Below the pieces are notes generated by a model, which was not told the DNA's origin, made no database searches, and saw nothing but the letters and a program-made list of their open reading frames with translations. Of a stretch of 64,000 bases of DNA, positions 11,668-24,128 are shown piece after piece (the first letter of the stretch is position 1; every line of letters begins with the position of its first letter). The DNA comes from Seriola aureovittata (taxonomy: Eukaryota > Chordata > Actinopteri > Carangiformes > Carangidae): the NCBI RefSeq assembly GCF_021018895.1, contig NC_079375.1:23725475-23789474 (forward strand). Direction: 5' to 3'. The position numbers were made by a program, and so were the translations under genes.

Positions 11668-11914
11668 GCAGCTGCTGGAGGTAGAGCGGGTCGTCCACTA
11701 ATCAGAATGGCCGGTGGTTCGATCCCCAGCTCCTCCGGTCCGCGTGTCAAAGTGTCCTTGGATGGTGAACTCCAAATTGTTCCTGATGGCTGTTCCATCA
11801 GTGTATGAGTGTGTGTAAGGGTGAGATGTGTGAATGTGGCAAGTAAAGTAATGTAAAGTGCTTTGAGTGGTCGCTAAGACTTATAAAGTGCTGTATGAGT
11901 GCAGTCCATTTACC
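11668..11914 (+). mobile_element. tRNA-derived SINE with L2-like tail
   Basis: The head carries polymerase III promoter-like boxes: GTAGAGCGGGTCGTCC at 11681 and GGTTCGATCCC at 11716. It is followed by CCGCGTGTCAAAGTGTCCTT, a CTGATGGCTGTTCCATC-type body and the tail TAAAGTGCTTTGAGTGGTCG. It ends near GCAGTCCATTTACC. This is the layout of an abundant fish SINE family mobilised by an L2-type LINE. No clear target-site duplication was found. Confidence 0.7.
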
Positions 11915-11989
11915 ACTTCACTTTCTGGAACCTGAATGGAGCGGCACCCGGCCCAGCCCACCAATAAACCCAATGCAATTAGAGTACAA

Positions 11990-12440
11990 GGCTGGCCAGC
12001 TTGTAACTCGCCAGCATATTGTTGTTTTTGTTGTTGTTGTTGTTTGTTTATGTTAATTGTTGAAGTAACTCGTTAAACTTTGTGTATTAGTGTTGAGGTA
12101 TATGTTGGACTATGTGGGTACTGGGCCAGACATAGATGTACGATGGTGTTTGGCTGTTTTTTTGGTTTAAAATCCGGGCAGAACATTTAGAGAGGTTTTA
12201 TTTTCGTTTTTGTTTTCCTTTTATAAAGCTAGTTGTAACTCCTGTTTACCTACAGTCCTCTTTTGGTTATATTTAGTTATTTGTTTTAAACAGCATCCAT
12301 TTGCACCATTTCCCCTGTTAGTTTTTCTCATTTGTTGTTTGTATTAATTTTCCAAGCTCCTTACCAATAAATCACTCCCGCTAAACCAACTCCATCTGGT
12401 TTCATGTTGCCTCTCTTTTCCCCCGCAGGAGCTGGGTTGT
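11990..12440 (+). repeat. Possible solo LTR-like sequence
   Basis: A T/G-rich stretch contains a polyadenylation signal (AATAAA, about 12366) and ends with GAGCTGGGTTGTAAG near 12442. This resembles the 3' end of fish LTR elements, which often finish in GGTTGTAACA. The 5' boundary and a target-site duplication are not visible, so the call is tentative. Confidence 0.25.
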
Positions 12441-12805
12441 AAGAATAGGAAAGGGACTTCAAACAATTATTTTTTGATATTTACATTTTTCATCGCCTGC
12501 ATGTCCCTGCATCAGAAATGCTCTGTCCCTATTGTGCTCTTAGTGTCAAGGGTTTAAATGCTAATGTGTTGGTGTTTACTATTTTCAGATAATATTGTTT
12601 TTAATGCAGTCAGTTCATACGAGTCGCAACATGAATTAAAAGAGATCATCTCACTGTCAGACCTCAGTTTCTACTGTTTCAGCACAGATGAAACCCATCT
12701 TGTTGATAAAGTTATGTAAGTTAGGATAAGGTATACTTATTTTGTATTATACTAATTTAACTACATAAATTGTTCAAATTCACCTACACAATCTTATATT
12801 CTTCT

Positions 12806-12820
12806 GCCAACTGCAGAATT
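12806..12820. repeat. Left target-site duplication of SINE
   Basis: GCCAACTGCAGAATT is repeated exactly at 13199-13213, immediately flanking the SINE. Confidence 0.9.
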
Positions 12821-13198
12821 CATTCATTCATTTTCTACCGCTTATCCTCTAGTAGGGTCGCGGGGGGGCTGGAGCCTATCCCAGCATCTTTTCGGGCGAG
12901 AGGCGAGGTACGCCCTGGACAGGTCGCCAGTCCATCGCAGAGCAAACACATAGAGACAGACAACCATTCACACTCACAGCCACACCTATGGTCAATTTAG
13001 AGTATCCAAATAGCCTAGTCCCCATTTTGCATGTCTTTGGACTGTGGGAGGAAGCCGGAGAACCCGGAGAGAACCCACACAGGCACGGGGAGAACATGCA
13101 AACTCCACACAGAAAGATCCCACGGCCAAGCCGGGACTCAAACCCGGAACCTTCTTGCTGTGAGGCGACAGCGCTAACCACTGCACCACCGTGCAGCA
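12821..13198 (-). mobile_element. tRNA-derived SINE with L2-type 3' tail
   Basis: On the minus strand the element starts with a tRNA-like head: GCACGGTGGTGCAGTGGTTA (about 13175-13194), then a B-box-like GGGTTTGAGTCCC (about 13131-13143). A long conserved body follows (GTTTGCATGTTCTCCCCG; CCACAGTCCAAAGACATGCA). It ends in the L2-like tail GGGATAGGCTCCAGCC, GATAAGCGGTAGAAAATGAA and a short ATGA repeat. It is flanked by a perfect 15-bp target-site duplication, so it moved by target-primed retroposition. It looks full length. Confidence 0.88.
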
Positions 13199-13213
13199 GC
13201 CAACTGCAGAATT
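13199..13213. repeat. Right target-site duplication of SINE
   Basis: Exact copy of 12806-12820. The bases just outside the two copies differ, so the duplication is 15 bp. Confidence 0.9.
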
Positions 13214-13585
13214 ATATCTGATAAATGTAACGCACCTTACACCTCATTTCACATTTGACATTACATAAGAAACAAATGAAAAAATATATATATATACATC
13301 AGGAAAAACTGAGAAAAATTCTTATGTCAATGTTTCATAGAGTCTCATCATGAATAACACTGTTCCCCTCCGCCGTGAAGACATTTTATTATATGAATAA
13401 GGAGAGAGGGGGAAAAAGAGAAATATGCGGCTCTTCAATCTGCATGGATTAAGAAGTGGATATTTACCACAGTGTGCAACAGTGATTCTCAGTGTGTGAT
13501 GAATTGTCTTGGGATGAGGCATGAAGTGCTTGGTCTGGGCTCCGACCTCTGCAGATAGATATAAAGGGGGATGTGTCCCTGCAAA

Positions 13586-13588
<3 letters not shown>

Positions 13589-13620
<32 letters not shown>
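13589..13620. repeat. (GT)16 microsatellite
   Basis: Uninterrupted GT tract. Confidence 0.95.
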
Positions 13621-13623
<3 letters not shown>

Positions 13624-13793
13624 AGTGAGAGAAGGGAAAATGAAACATTCATGCAAATGAGTTATCTTCTATGGTGGGTTGAATGTGGCTACTTGAGCTC
13701 CGAGTGAATAATGGCATCGTAGAACCGCACTCTATCCTTCCTGTATTTACCAGCCGTGACAGCGTGGCTGCTATTGTTTTCAACTTGTGAGTC

Positions 13794-13834
13794 TGTGTGT
13801 GTGTGTGTGTGTGAGTGTGTGTGTGAGTGTGTGT
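13794..13834. repeat. Interrupted GT microsatellite
   Basis: GT tract broken by two GA steps. Confidence 0.9.
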
Positions 13835-14082
13835 TGTCATGGAAATATGTGTGTCTCCAGTTGTTTGTCTATAGCATCATATAGATCTGAGCAACAGCTA
13901 GATTCTTGGGTTTACTTCTTCCTTGCTGCTAAATGGACACATTACTTTCTGTAACTTCCCACCAATGTGTAGGCAATTATAATACCCAAAAATAGAGCAA
14001 ATAGTATTACAGTTCCTTTAGCTTTAAAGATGAGTGTAAATCAATCCACAGCAGGCTGCGTAACTTGCTGAGATGTGCAGAA

Positions 14083-14164
14083 GTTGTCGTGGCCGAGTGG
14101 TTAAGGCGATGGACTAGAAATCCATTGGGGTCTCCCCGCGCAGGTTCGAATCCTGCCGACAACG
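14083..14164 (+). tRNA. tRNA-Ser (anticodon AGA)
   Basis: The 82-nt sequence folds as a class II tRNA. The acceptor stem GTTGTCG (14083-14089) pairs perfectly with CGACAAC (14157-14163), and the discriminator is G. The D arm TGGCCGAGTGGTTAAGGCGA contains the A box. The anticodon stem ATGGA/TCCAT closes the loop CTAGAAA, giving anticodon AGA at 14116-14118. The long variable arm GGGGTCTCCCC is typical of serine tRNAs. The T arm contains the B box GGTTCGAATCC. No intron is present and CCA is not encoded, as expected in eukaryotes. It lacks a nearby T-run terminator: the first TTTT on this strand is at 14682. An A12 run sits at 14178-14189. It may be a real gene or a very young pseudogene. Confidence 0.93.
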
Positions 14165-14204
14165 AGTTATCTTTAGTAAAAAAAAAAAACAGTCAATACA
14201 ATGT

Positions 14205-14425
14205 AATTTCAACACTTCAGGCTTCTCTCTGGAGCTCTAGTAACAATAGGTCGGTGAGCCAATCAGAAGAGAGTGATTGAATAAAAATATAGCAGATTTC
14301 AGGTTAAACATTGAAGAAACCAAATCCTGCAAGGCTGGATGGTGGGTCCAGGTGGGCGGGTCTTGGGGCATGACTGAGAGCGGTGACTGCTTTGTAGTGA
14401 CATCACAAAGTTACAGAAGGAAAAC
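14205..14425 (-). mobile_element. TTAA/AGGTCCC element, copy C (internal part)
   Basis: It contains CTCTGGAGCTCTAGTAACAA, GGTCGGTGAGCCAATCAGAA, ATCCTGCAAGGCTGGATGGT and GTGACATCACAAAGTTACAG. This is the reverse complement of the middle of the copy at 18714-19114. Both termini are missing or diverged. It begins only about 40 bp after the tRNA. Confidence 0.7.
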
Positions 14426-15060
14426 GACATTGTCCTCAGTAGGTAATGAAAATGTACCACCCCACCAAACGTCTCCTCAGTGAGAGAGATAGTTCTGGCC
14501 TCTGGCTGTGGGTGAATGATTTGTGCAATAGATGAACAACTGTGTCAGAAAATATCTGGATCCTTAGCAAAATGCCAAAAGTTCACACAAATATAGAGCC
14601 AAAAGTCTGAGACCACTCTCCCATGTGAGACCGTTAGTAGCATAATTTCTAGTAGGGATGGAGGCGTCACATCCTTCTCACTTTTAGGGCGATTTTCTCT
14701 CTAAACTCTCTGTAAACATTGTTCTCTGACTGACCACAGTCCAGCTGAGAGAAAATCTGAGCTGATTAAAATGTTGATACCCTTCTCTGAGTCACCTTCA
14801 GTTATTTCTGTGAGCTCAAAGCATTTAAGCTTTGCAAGCAGTGGCAAGGTGCTGCTTCATGCAGATCTTCACTGGAAAGCGATAGTTTGGGTTATTTGAT
14901 GTGGGGTTGTGTGAGGTCGTTATCTGTAGTCGGTGTATTACCTGCAGAAGATTCAGATCAGTACGTTGCCAGTTAAAAGCACCGGCACAGAATCTGAGTG
15001 ATGTGCTGCTGTGGGTGGGGCCGTCCAGATAAATAATGCCCACAGAAAATAAACATTATC
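14426..15060. other. No gene seen
   Basis: Non-coding AT-rich DNA between the transposon fragment and the palindrome. The 14825-15043 (-) open frame has no recognisable domain. Confidence 0.5.
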
Positions 15061-15307
15061 AGTTGAAGAGTACACTTCTTTTGAATATTTTCACCACTTT
15101 GTGTTGCCATCAAACAGCTCTCTCCTTTGGAACTACATTTTTTTCAACCCTTGAACTACCGTATTCCTACGCACAAGTGAACCTACGCAGTCAGACAGCG
15201 CTAAGCGTAGGTGCACTTGGGTTCAAAAACTGTAGTGCCAAAGGAAAGGGCTGTTTGATGGCAAGATAAAGTGGTGAAAATATCCAAAATAAGGCGATTA
15301 CTCAACT
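15061..15307. repeat. Long near-palindrome (hairpin-forming inverted repeat)
   Basis: The arm at 15075-15150 is the reverse complement of 15219-15293 over about 75 bp, with roughly ten differences. An inner stem (15174-15188 with 15205-15219) closes a 16-nt loop, leaving a 23-nt bulge at 15151-15173. AGTTGA at 15061 and TCAACT at 15302 extend the symmetry outward. It could be a foldback MITE or a hairpin RNA source. I find no coding content. Confidence 0.85.
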
Positions 15308-16630
15308 ATGGCTAATTTCAAGAGTCTAACCTTTTTTTTTTTTTGTACCATTTGGAAATGAAAAGATACTTGGTAGGAAAAGAGCATTAAAATTTCAAAA
15401 GCACAACAGCATGGCTTGAAAAATTATTAACTGTGGTTTTGGTTTTGTGGTTTAAAGCGTCTCATTTACAGTAAATGAGGTAAAATATGCAAAAGCTTTG
15501 TCTGTTCCCACAATAATTCATATATGCAGTCGGCATACAGTCCTAGAGTTGCATCTTCTTTTTTTTTTCCCCTATTGGAACAACAGCGTCTTCCTCCTGT
15601 GAGAAGCAGTAAAAAAAAGTCCAGCTGATTTGCCTTTAAATCCGACCTGGTGGCACACACTCATCCAAAATGCAGTGTCAAGGCCAGGAGAGGCTGCCAA
15701 CCCTCTTGGCGATGGCCTTGCTTATTTATGGTAATTATACTAATACCTCAAAACTAATGTAGTGATAATGATTGATTTTTAAAATGCTGCATGCTGCACC
15801 ATTAAGATGAAAATTATCACAAAATAGCTGCAGAGGCTGGGATTTTCTTTGACCTTTTCCATAATTACTTCACCCGTTGTCTGCCAAAATGCCCCCCAAC
15901 CACCACCACCTCCCCTCCCTCACGCCACCACTCGCACGACTAAGACATGCTATGAAATGTGTGCACCATGGGATGCACTTTACTAGCATACTAGCGGGAA
16001 CTGTCATGTGTGTTTTGTGTTGGCATAGTATGAGTAAAGGAAGCTGTTAGGATTTCAGATTTTCACAGAGGAAGAATCGCTGTGTTCGTCTTCCTGCAGA
16101 CTGTCGCAGATGTCGTCATCTCTGTAAATATTCTTCCTTCTAAACTCAGCTAAAAAGGAATATTTTCCAAAGAGTGCAGCTACATCGGGAGGTCGCTCTC
16201 CTTTGCCAAGCCTTGATTTTTTTTTTGTTGTTGTCAGCCTGTACTTTCTTCTTTGTGTAATCTGAAAACTGCAAACTGCTTTGTGCAGAGTGGAAGACTG
16301 AGACGTTTGCTCTGCTGTAAACAGCCGTGCTTTTTTTTTTTCTTCCTCCCCCTCTTTTCACTCGTTTTTATCACATTACGATTTCTTACTGAAATTGCAT
16401 GGGGAAGCGTGTCTGGGTTCAATATGCTCATTAGATTATAATAGGCGAGTTAAAAACTGAATTCATGAGAGACAAAGAGCAAACAGCTTCAGAGATGCAG
16501 CAGAGGAAGACAGAGCAGCGGAGGTCTGACATCATTCCTTTTCTTTGCTGCCTGCCACATGTTCAAAGACCAGCCCTCAAAGGACAGACTGAAAGAGACA
16601 TAATCAGCATTTCAAGTTATATTAGCCAAA

Positions 16631-16633
<3 letters not shown>
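15308..16633. other. 1.3 kb without a recognised gene
   Basis: Several T- or A-rich tracts and small chance frames. No motif, RNA or repeat could be assigned. Confidence 0.5.

Positions 16634-16691
<58 letters not shown>
16634..16691. repeat. (TG)29 microsatellite
   Basis: Uninterrupted TG tract. Confidence 0.95.
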
Positions 16692-16693
<2 letters not shown>

Positions 16694-18713
16694 AATGAAG
16701 GAAATCTATGGTAACTTTTCTGCTACTTAAACTAAACTGTATGAAATATGTGTTTTGAGATGGAAAACTGCCTTTGACCTAATGTTCTATTAACATATTG
16801 ATATTATATAAACATATTTAAATATTTAAAGATTTCTGCTGTGGCTATAGGGCACACATGTAGCCTCAATTTCTCCTGTAATAATTGTAAATAATTCGTA
16901 TGTAATACGAATAAAATATAAAAAAATATAATTGAACATTTCTTTCATATTTATTGGTTAGCCACAATTTTTCGTATTTTGTAATCTGAATAATTATCCT
17001 CCCAAATGAACATAGTGGCTTAATTAATAACTAGTCTGGTAACTGTTACATCAACAAAATTAGCAGTCTGATGGTTTGTGAGGGGGGGGGCTAGAATGGA
17101 GTTACATTTCCGGCCTGATGTTTGTTTCAGTCCACCCCTGCTTCCACTGAGTGTTACAGTAAAGGTGCCCTCTTACATGAAACCAGATGAACCATTTTGG
17201 TTTCACAGTGTTTGAAAAAAATAAAATATATATATGGTGAGGGTGTAATAAAAGTGAGCGCTGGATGTCATCACTTTTAGCATTATTGTTATTCAACAGA
17301 GAATCATCCTCTGGGAACCGTGATTGTCTTGTCATCCATGAAGGAGCCGGTTATCTAGCAGCTATAAAGACATAGAGAACAATATAATGACAACACATTA
17401 GTCAGTGGTACGCATGTGTTAGGTGTAAACTTTGTTTTATATTCACGCTGAATCCATTACATCATGAATTGAATGATTTTAAGCTCGTGCCGCCTCGTGT
17501 TGTCCTGCCTGCAGCAGGTCTCTTGTCCAGCAGAGGAACTTTAACTTCTCCCTCTTGGACTGCAGCTGGTGACGGTGGTTCTTGCCCTGCTCAAGTGGAG
17601 AACTGGTCCATGTGCCGCTACGCCAAACTCGCAGAGGCTGCAGAGAAGAACAAAGACTGCTGTCACCAGCTGCTTCTTTAATGATGCAATCTGTACAGTT
17701 CATTTGATAGGTAGATAATATGCCAAAGTGCCTCTTTATGCGTGTGATGCTTCTTCTCCAGCAGCACATATCCAACGCACCCTCATGACAGTGAACTTCA
17801 GCCATCACTGCTCTGTGTATTCCCTTGCTGCGTGCCTGTAAACACCTGCCTGCCACTGCTGTCAGTGTTTCAAAAGCCTCACCTCCACCTTTGCATCCAT
17901 CTGTAGGCTCTGGATCTAGCTCGCCCCTGGGGAGTAGTTTGTATCGTTGCTTCCCACCCCCCGCTGAGCTGAGCTTAATGTTTCCCTGTGGGTTGCAATG
18001 AGGTCAGAGCCACCAAACATTAATTCTGTGCATAATCTACATTTACACGTAATCTTTTCCATGTGAGTTGGCTGACTGAACTGACATTAAAAGATCTCTG
18101 AAGCTCTATTAAATAATTTGGGAACTGACGCAAAGTCCCAACTCTCAAAGAATGTTTCTGCTTTTTACATCATTCTTTCATTGTTAACTCACTTAACACA
18201 CAAGATTGCACTCTCTGTGAATTTATACTGTGCATACTGGCCCTGGCATAAACATTACACAAAAGGTACTTTATAAATGCTTGAGAGGAGGTGACCAACC
18301 TTCACACTGTTCATGTTGTATGAAAATGTTCAACTGAACTCGCTCATGCACAAAACCCTTTATCTGAAATACGCTCTAGAGTAATAATGTACAAAAGGTG
18401 AGGTGATTTGCAAAGGAGGTTAAAAGCTTGTGTTACACAGTCACATCCTCGCCATTATAAAGAGCGGAAAAATGTATCTCAGAGAGCAGGTGTAACATTC
18501 TTCAGACACATAAGTATTTTCAAATCAAAACTGTGAATTCTTTTCCCCAGATAAGTGGGTTGTGCAGGTTTCTCTTATTTCCCTGCTCCCACATTGTGAA
18601 GCTATAGATTATACCCTCTACGACCTCCATGTACACACTGCTGCAGATTAGTTTTGTGCATGTGTGCGTGCCTGATTTATCATCACCTGACTCTAAAGAT
18701 ACTGAGTGATGGT
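16692..18713. other. 2 kb without a recognised gene
   Basis: The interval 17480-17960 is richer in GC than its flanks. It has open frames on both strands (17469-17681 + and 17479-17856 -) but no domain I know. It could be conserved non-coding DNA or a decayed exon. The rest is AT-rich and featureless. Confidence 0.4.
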
Positions 18714-19114
18714 TTAAAGGTCCCATATTGTATAAAGGTAGATTTTTGATTAGAAAGCAGGTCTAGTTTCTATATTAATACTGTGAAAGTATCAAAGCCT
18801 CAGTCCACAGAGAAATGCACACAGCCTGTATTCAGAAACTGAGCCTTAAAACCAGCCGTCAGGACTTCTGTAACTTTGTGATGTCACTACAAAGCAGTCA
18901 CTGCCCTCAGCCATGTCACAACGACCCGGACCCACCATCCAACCTTGCAGGATTTGGTTTCTCTGAGTGTTATACCTGAAATCGGCTATTTTTATTCGAT
19001 CATTGGTTCACCAACCTGTTGTTAGTCGTTGTTGTTGTTGTTACTAGTCTGAGGTCAGTTCATGAGCAACACACCATCTTTGGAGGTCATATAAAATAAG
19101 AAAACCTCCTTTAA
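18714..19114 (+). mobile_element. TTAA/AGGTCCC element, copy D (apparently full length)
   Basis: Starts TTAAAGGTCCCATATTGT and ends CCTCCTTTAA, so both ends carry TTAA next to an AGG..CCT inverted pair (about 401 bp in all). It contains every internal block found separately in the other copies: CTTCTGTAACTTTGTGATGT, ATCCAACCTTGCAGGATTTG and ATTGGTTCACCAACCTG. A GTT triplet tract (about 19024-19040) has expanded inside it. It has no coding capacity, so it would need a transposase supplied in trans. Confidence 0.7.
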
Positions 19115-20057
19115 CTATATGTTTTGAATGCAGGAGTTGACCAAGAGATGAAGCTTTATGTTAAGTGTCAACTTTAAATATTTAGATTTTTTTTAAAAAG
19201 TCATTTGCTTAGGCAGGTGCTTTATTATCAACGTGCATGTTAAAATCCCCCATTGAAGCAGAACTAACATTTTAATATGAATGCATGTGAGAAATTCAGA
19301 GAATTCAATTTAAGAAGTGGAGTGACTGAGTTTTTGTGGGTCTATAAATTGCTACAGCTAAATGTGGCAGCTGACATTTCAAAGTTAATGCGTTATAGTC
19401 AAAAGCAGAAAACTCTCCAAGGTCAACATGTCTTCCCTTTAGAGCTTCAGAATATATTGCAGCTGTTACCTCACCTGTCCTTCCGGGGGAGAAATTAAAG
19501 TTTGGACGAAAATTTGTTGGATAACGTTCAAAACAGCCAGATTTAAGTTTGCTGGCAGATGGACTGTCCTTTTATCTTTAAGTTCAGGAGGTTGAGCGTC
19601 TATTAGGATATTGAATGCAGGGGGGAAATCATGAAATTCATTAAAATAATAAGAAATCCATCTGCAATTAACAACTAAAATAACTAAAATAAAACAAGGT
19701 TTTATTTATGATTCAGTATGTGGATACCTGTAGGAGGGTGTCAGAGCTTGAGGAAGTGTCCACATCAGACTTTATAGTGGCACAGGTGTTTTCACTGATC
19801 AGTCATTTGCGCGGACAAGCTGCAGTGTATCATCACAGTCCTGGGTCACAGAGGAAACAGTGGGTTGTAAAGTGACGCTGAGGTTCCCACAGGGTGATGC
19901 ACCCAGAGCTGACAGTTACTTCACCTGTGCAGCTGCATCAGTAGAAAGATGCGTTTTTTCATTATTCATTCTGTAAGAGCTGAATGTTGTTGCTGTGATG
20001 TTTGTGTGTTTTACACATACCACCATTGGCAGGTAAAAGTCCATAAAAGCAACTTAA
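19115..20057. other. No gene seen
   Basis: Non-coding. The interval 19730-19930 is slightly richer in GC and free of repeats, but it has no recognisable open frame. Confidence 0.45.
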
Positions 20058-20082
20058 AACAACAACAACAACAACAACAAAA
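20058..20082. repeat. (AAC)8 microsatellite
   Basis: Triplet tract AAC/ACA. Confidence 0.9.
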
Positions 20083-20132
20083 TAAAAACTCAGACAGAAA
20101 GTCAGATAAAATTGAAATGCTGATAAACAGAT

Positions 20133-20172
20133 TTATATATCTATATCTATATATATATATATATATATATAT
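20133..20172. repeat. (TA)n microsatellite
   Basis: AT dinucleotide tract, with CTATAT interruptions in its first part. Confidence 0.9.
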
Positions 20173-21128
20173 CAAAAAAAAGAAAGAAAACAAGATATGG
20201 ATTGCGGTTCAATCGGCAACAGCACAGGTAGAACTATCAGTTGTTTGGAGCTACAGGTAGCTTTGAAGTATTCAAAGCAACATCTGGATTAGACAGAGAG
20301 TTAGAAACAAGCTCTGCAGGCAGATGAAGTTAGAATTGAGCCAGTTGGCCACAAACACCGAGGTGTGTCTGCAGAAAAAAGGAGCAGCGTTTCATGAAAA
20401 GAATACCTTACCTTAAACGTGGGATTAGAAACATTAGTGACGTTATGATTAATATCTTGCTTAACATGGTTTTCCCATTTCAAAAGTGAATTTAAAAAAA
20501 AAAAAGAAGGGAAAACTGGGTCTGAAGCTCATCTTTCTTACTTCCTCATTACACACACCCCTTTTTCACATGCTACAATTACTGTTTATTTTTTTTAATT
20601 TTCAAAATTTTTAAGTTTATGAAATGAAAAAGTAGCAGTGCATTGACATTTAAAGAAATGCTCCTTTTTAATGTAAGTTTGCTGCAGGGCTTGTATTTAT
20701 TTCTTCTTGGCCGAACTGTGTTCCTAACATGTTGTGTTGTTTCTGGGAAACAAGTTGTTTGGGTTTTGAAGGTTGATACTTAAGCATGTTTGGCTATTAA
20801 TATGAAAATATCTATACAATTGATCCAGTTTATACAACTATTAAAATATGGTGAGGGGATTTTGTATTATTATATTATGACATTGACTTTGAAACCGAAT
20901 CCAGAACATCATGTACAGGCTAATATATAATTTAACGATTCAAAAAAAAAGAGAAAAAAAAAAGGATAAATCAGAAAAACTTATAAAAAAAGGGCGACAC
21001 TGATGGATATTAAACTGATAACCTCTGAACAGCAGCTCATTGGCTGCCACAGGCTCAGTGTTGGCAGCAGCTGGATAATAAAGCATTTCCTCTCTTCCTG
21101 AATGTTCATGAGTGGAATGTGCTTCATC

Positions 21129-21130
<2 letters not shown>
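20173..21130. other. No gene seen
   Basis: AT-rich non-coding DNA with poly-A and poly-T tracts. No feature recognised. Confidence 0.5.

Positions 21131-21184
<54 letters not shown>
21131..21184. repeat. (CA)27 microsatellite
   Basis: Uninterrupted CA tract. Confidence 0.95.
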
Positions 21185-21188
<4 letters not shown>

Positions 21189-22009
21189 AAGCTAGTTGGA
21201 AAAGTAGACCTCTCACCTGCAAGATAAAACCAATCGAGGGCTTCTCATGTTTTTATTCATGACATTGAGGATTTAACTGCTGTGTTACAGGTACGTGGGA
21301 GCAGCTTCATCCACCTCATACAGTAAAATATCTTTAATATGATGCTCATTTTAATCTTCCTGCCACCCACCTTCGCTTCCTGACCCATGCTGTGAAAACA
21401 GTAGTACACATGTGTAATAGCGTGCCTGGGGCTCAGTTGTGACCCATATACCCCCTACCAATTCAAGCTGACTGTGTAATTACAGTATGCTACTCAGGCA
21501 CGGTGTTGGCCCGCTGGGGGATGGATTTCGCTGTAATTGGGATATTATCAATTACTTCATTTGGTATTAATCTCTGGGTCAAAATAGGCAATTCAGTAAT
21601 AGTATAAATGAAAATCTTCTCAATTGAAATGGACAGTGTAGGAGTGGTCTGGCATGTTCGTGTTTTTGTGTTTTTACACCAACAAGTGACGATTCTTTTT
21701 CGTGAGCTTTTAGACACAGAGCTGGAGGAAGACGAAAACTCCAGGGGAGTGAAATGAGTTTGTGTCCTGCTTTAAAAAAAAAAAAAAAAAAAAGTGCAGA
21801 AAGTAAATCCTCCTCTGGGATTTTAACAAATTTATTTAATGACGTTAAATAATATGATTAAAAGAGATTTTATAGGATATGGCACGTTAATCATTCCCAT
21901 TAAATCATTTAAACCACTAAATCAAGAGGTTGTATGACAAACTCGGGCTTCATTCATTCACATCAGGAACGCCCAAAGGGAATTTCATTACTTCGGGGGA
22001 AACAATGTG
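21185..22009. other. No gene seen
   Basis: Non-coding. An A20 run lies at about 21774-21793. No recognisable open frame. Confidence 0.5.
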
Positions 22010-22130
22010 ACCTCACAAAACATGTTTTTGGCCTCACAAATCCCTTCACAAATTATAACACAATTTTCATATTTCCTGCAACTTGGCTGGTTGGCGGAGG
22101 CATTCAACCACGAGGCGGTAATTCTAGTTT
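22010..22130 (+). repeat. Dispersed repeat fragment (same family as 5.35 kb)
   Basis: Contains TGACCTCACAAAACATGTTT, TTGGCGGAGGCATTCAACCA and GAGGCGGTAATTCTAG. The inverted form of the last block is at 34698 and 39728. Confidence 0.6.
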
Positions 22131-22214
22131 TGGTACCTAAAACCACAAATATATCTTCTTACAGATAAAAAATAAATAAAACACCGGAAAAGTGTAAAAT
22201 ATGGGACCTTTTAT
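22131..22214 (+). mobile_element. TTAA/AGGTCCC element, copy E (3' end only)
   Basis: Matches the last 80 bp of copy A: ACCACAAATATATCTTCTTA, AAATAAAACACCGGAAAAGT and AATATGGGACCTTTTA. Confidence 0.65.
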
Positions 22215-22473
22215 ACTTTGTTTTTACAGTATAACATAAAAAGTATCTGCAGTTCAGCTGGAACGACTCTGCAGTGTGGAACATTTGTTTTGTATTCGAT
22301 GCTTCTTGAAGCGTTGACCATATTTCTAAAAGCTACTTTTTTATTACCATCGTCTTCCCTGTAGGGAGCAGGCAACAGATGGAGGATGCAATTAACCCAA
22401 ATGTGTACACTCACCAACTCACCGCAGCAGAATATATTACTCAAATACACGGTGGAGAGGGATCACCCCTGTA

Positions 22474-24051
<1,578 letters not shown>

Positions 24052-24125
<74 letters not shown>
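24052..24125. repeat. (CA)37 microsatellite
   Basis: Uninterrupted CA tract of 74 bp. Confidence 0.97.

Positions 24126-24128
<3 letters not shown>

Noticed and set aside
17479..17856. 125-codon minus-strand frame as a gene
   Set aside because: It has no recognisable domain, no good splice sites at its ends and a competing plus-strand frame. The GC-richer composition explains its openness.
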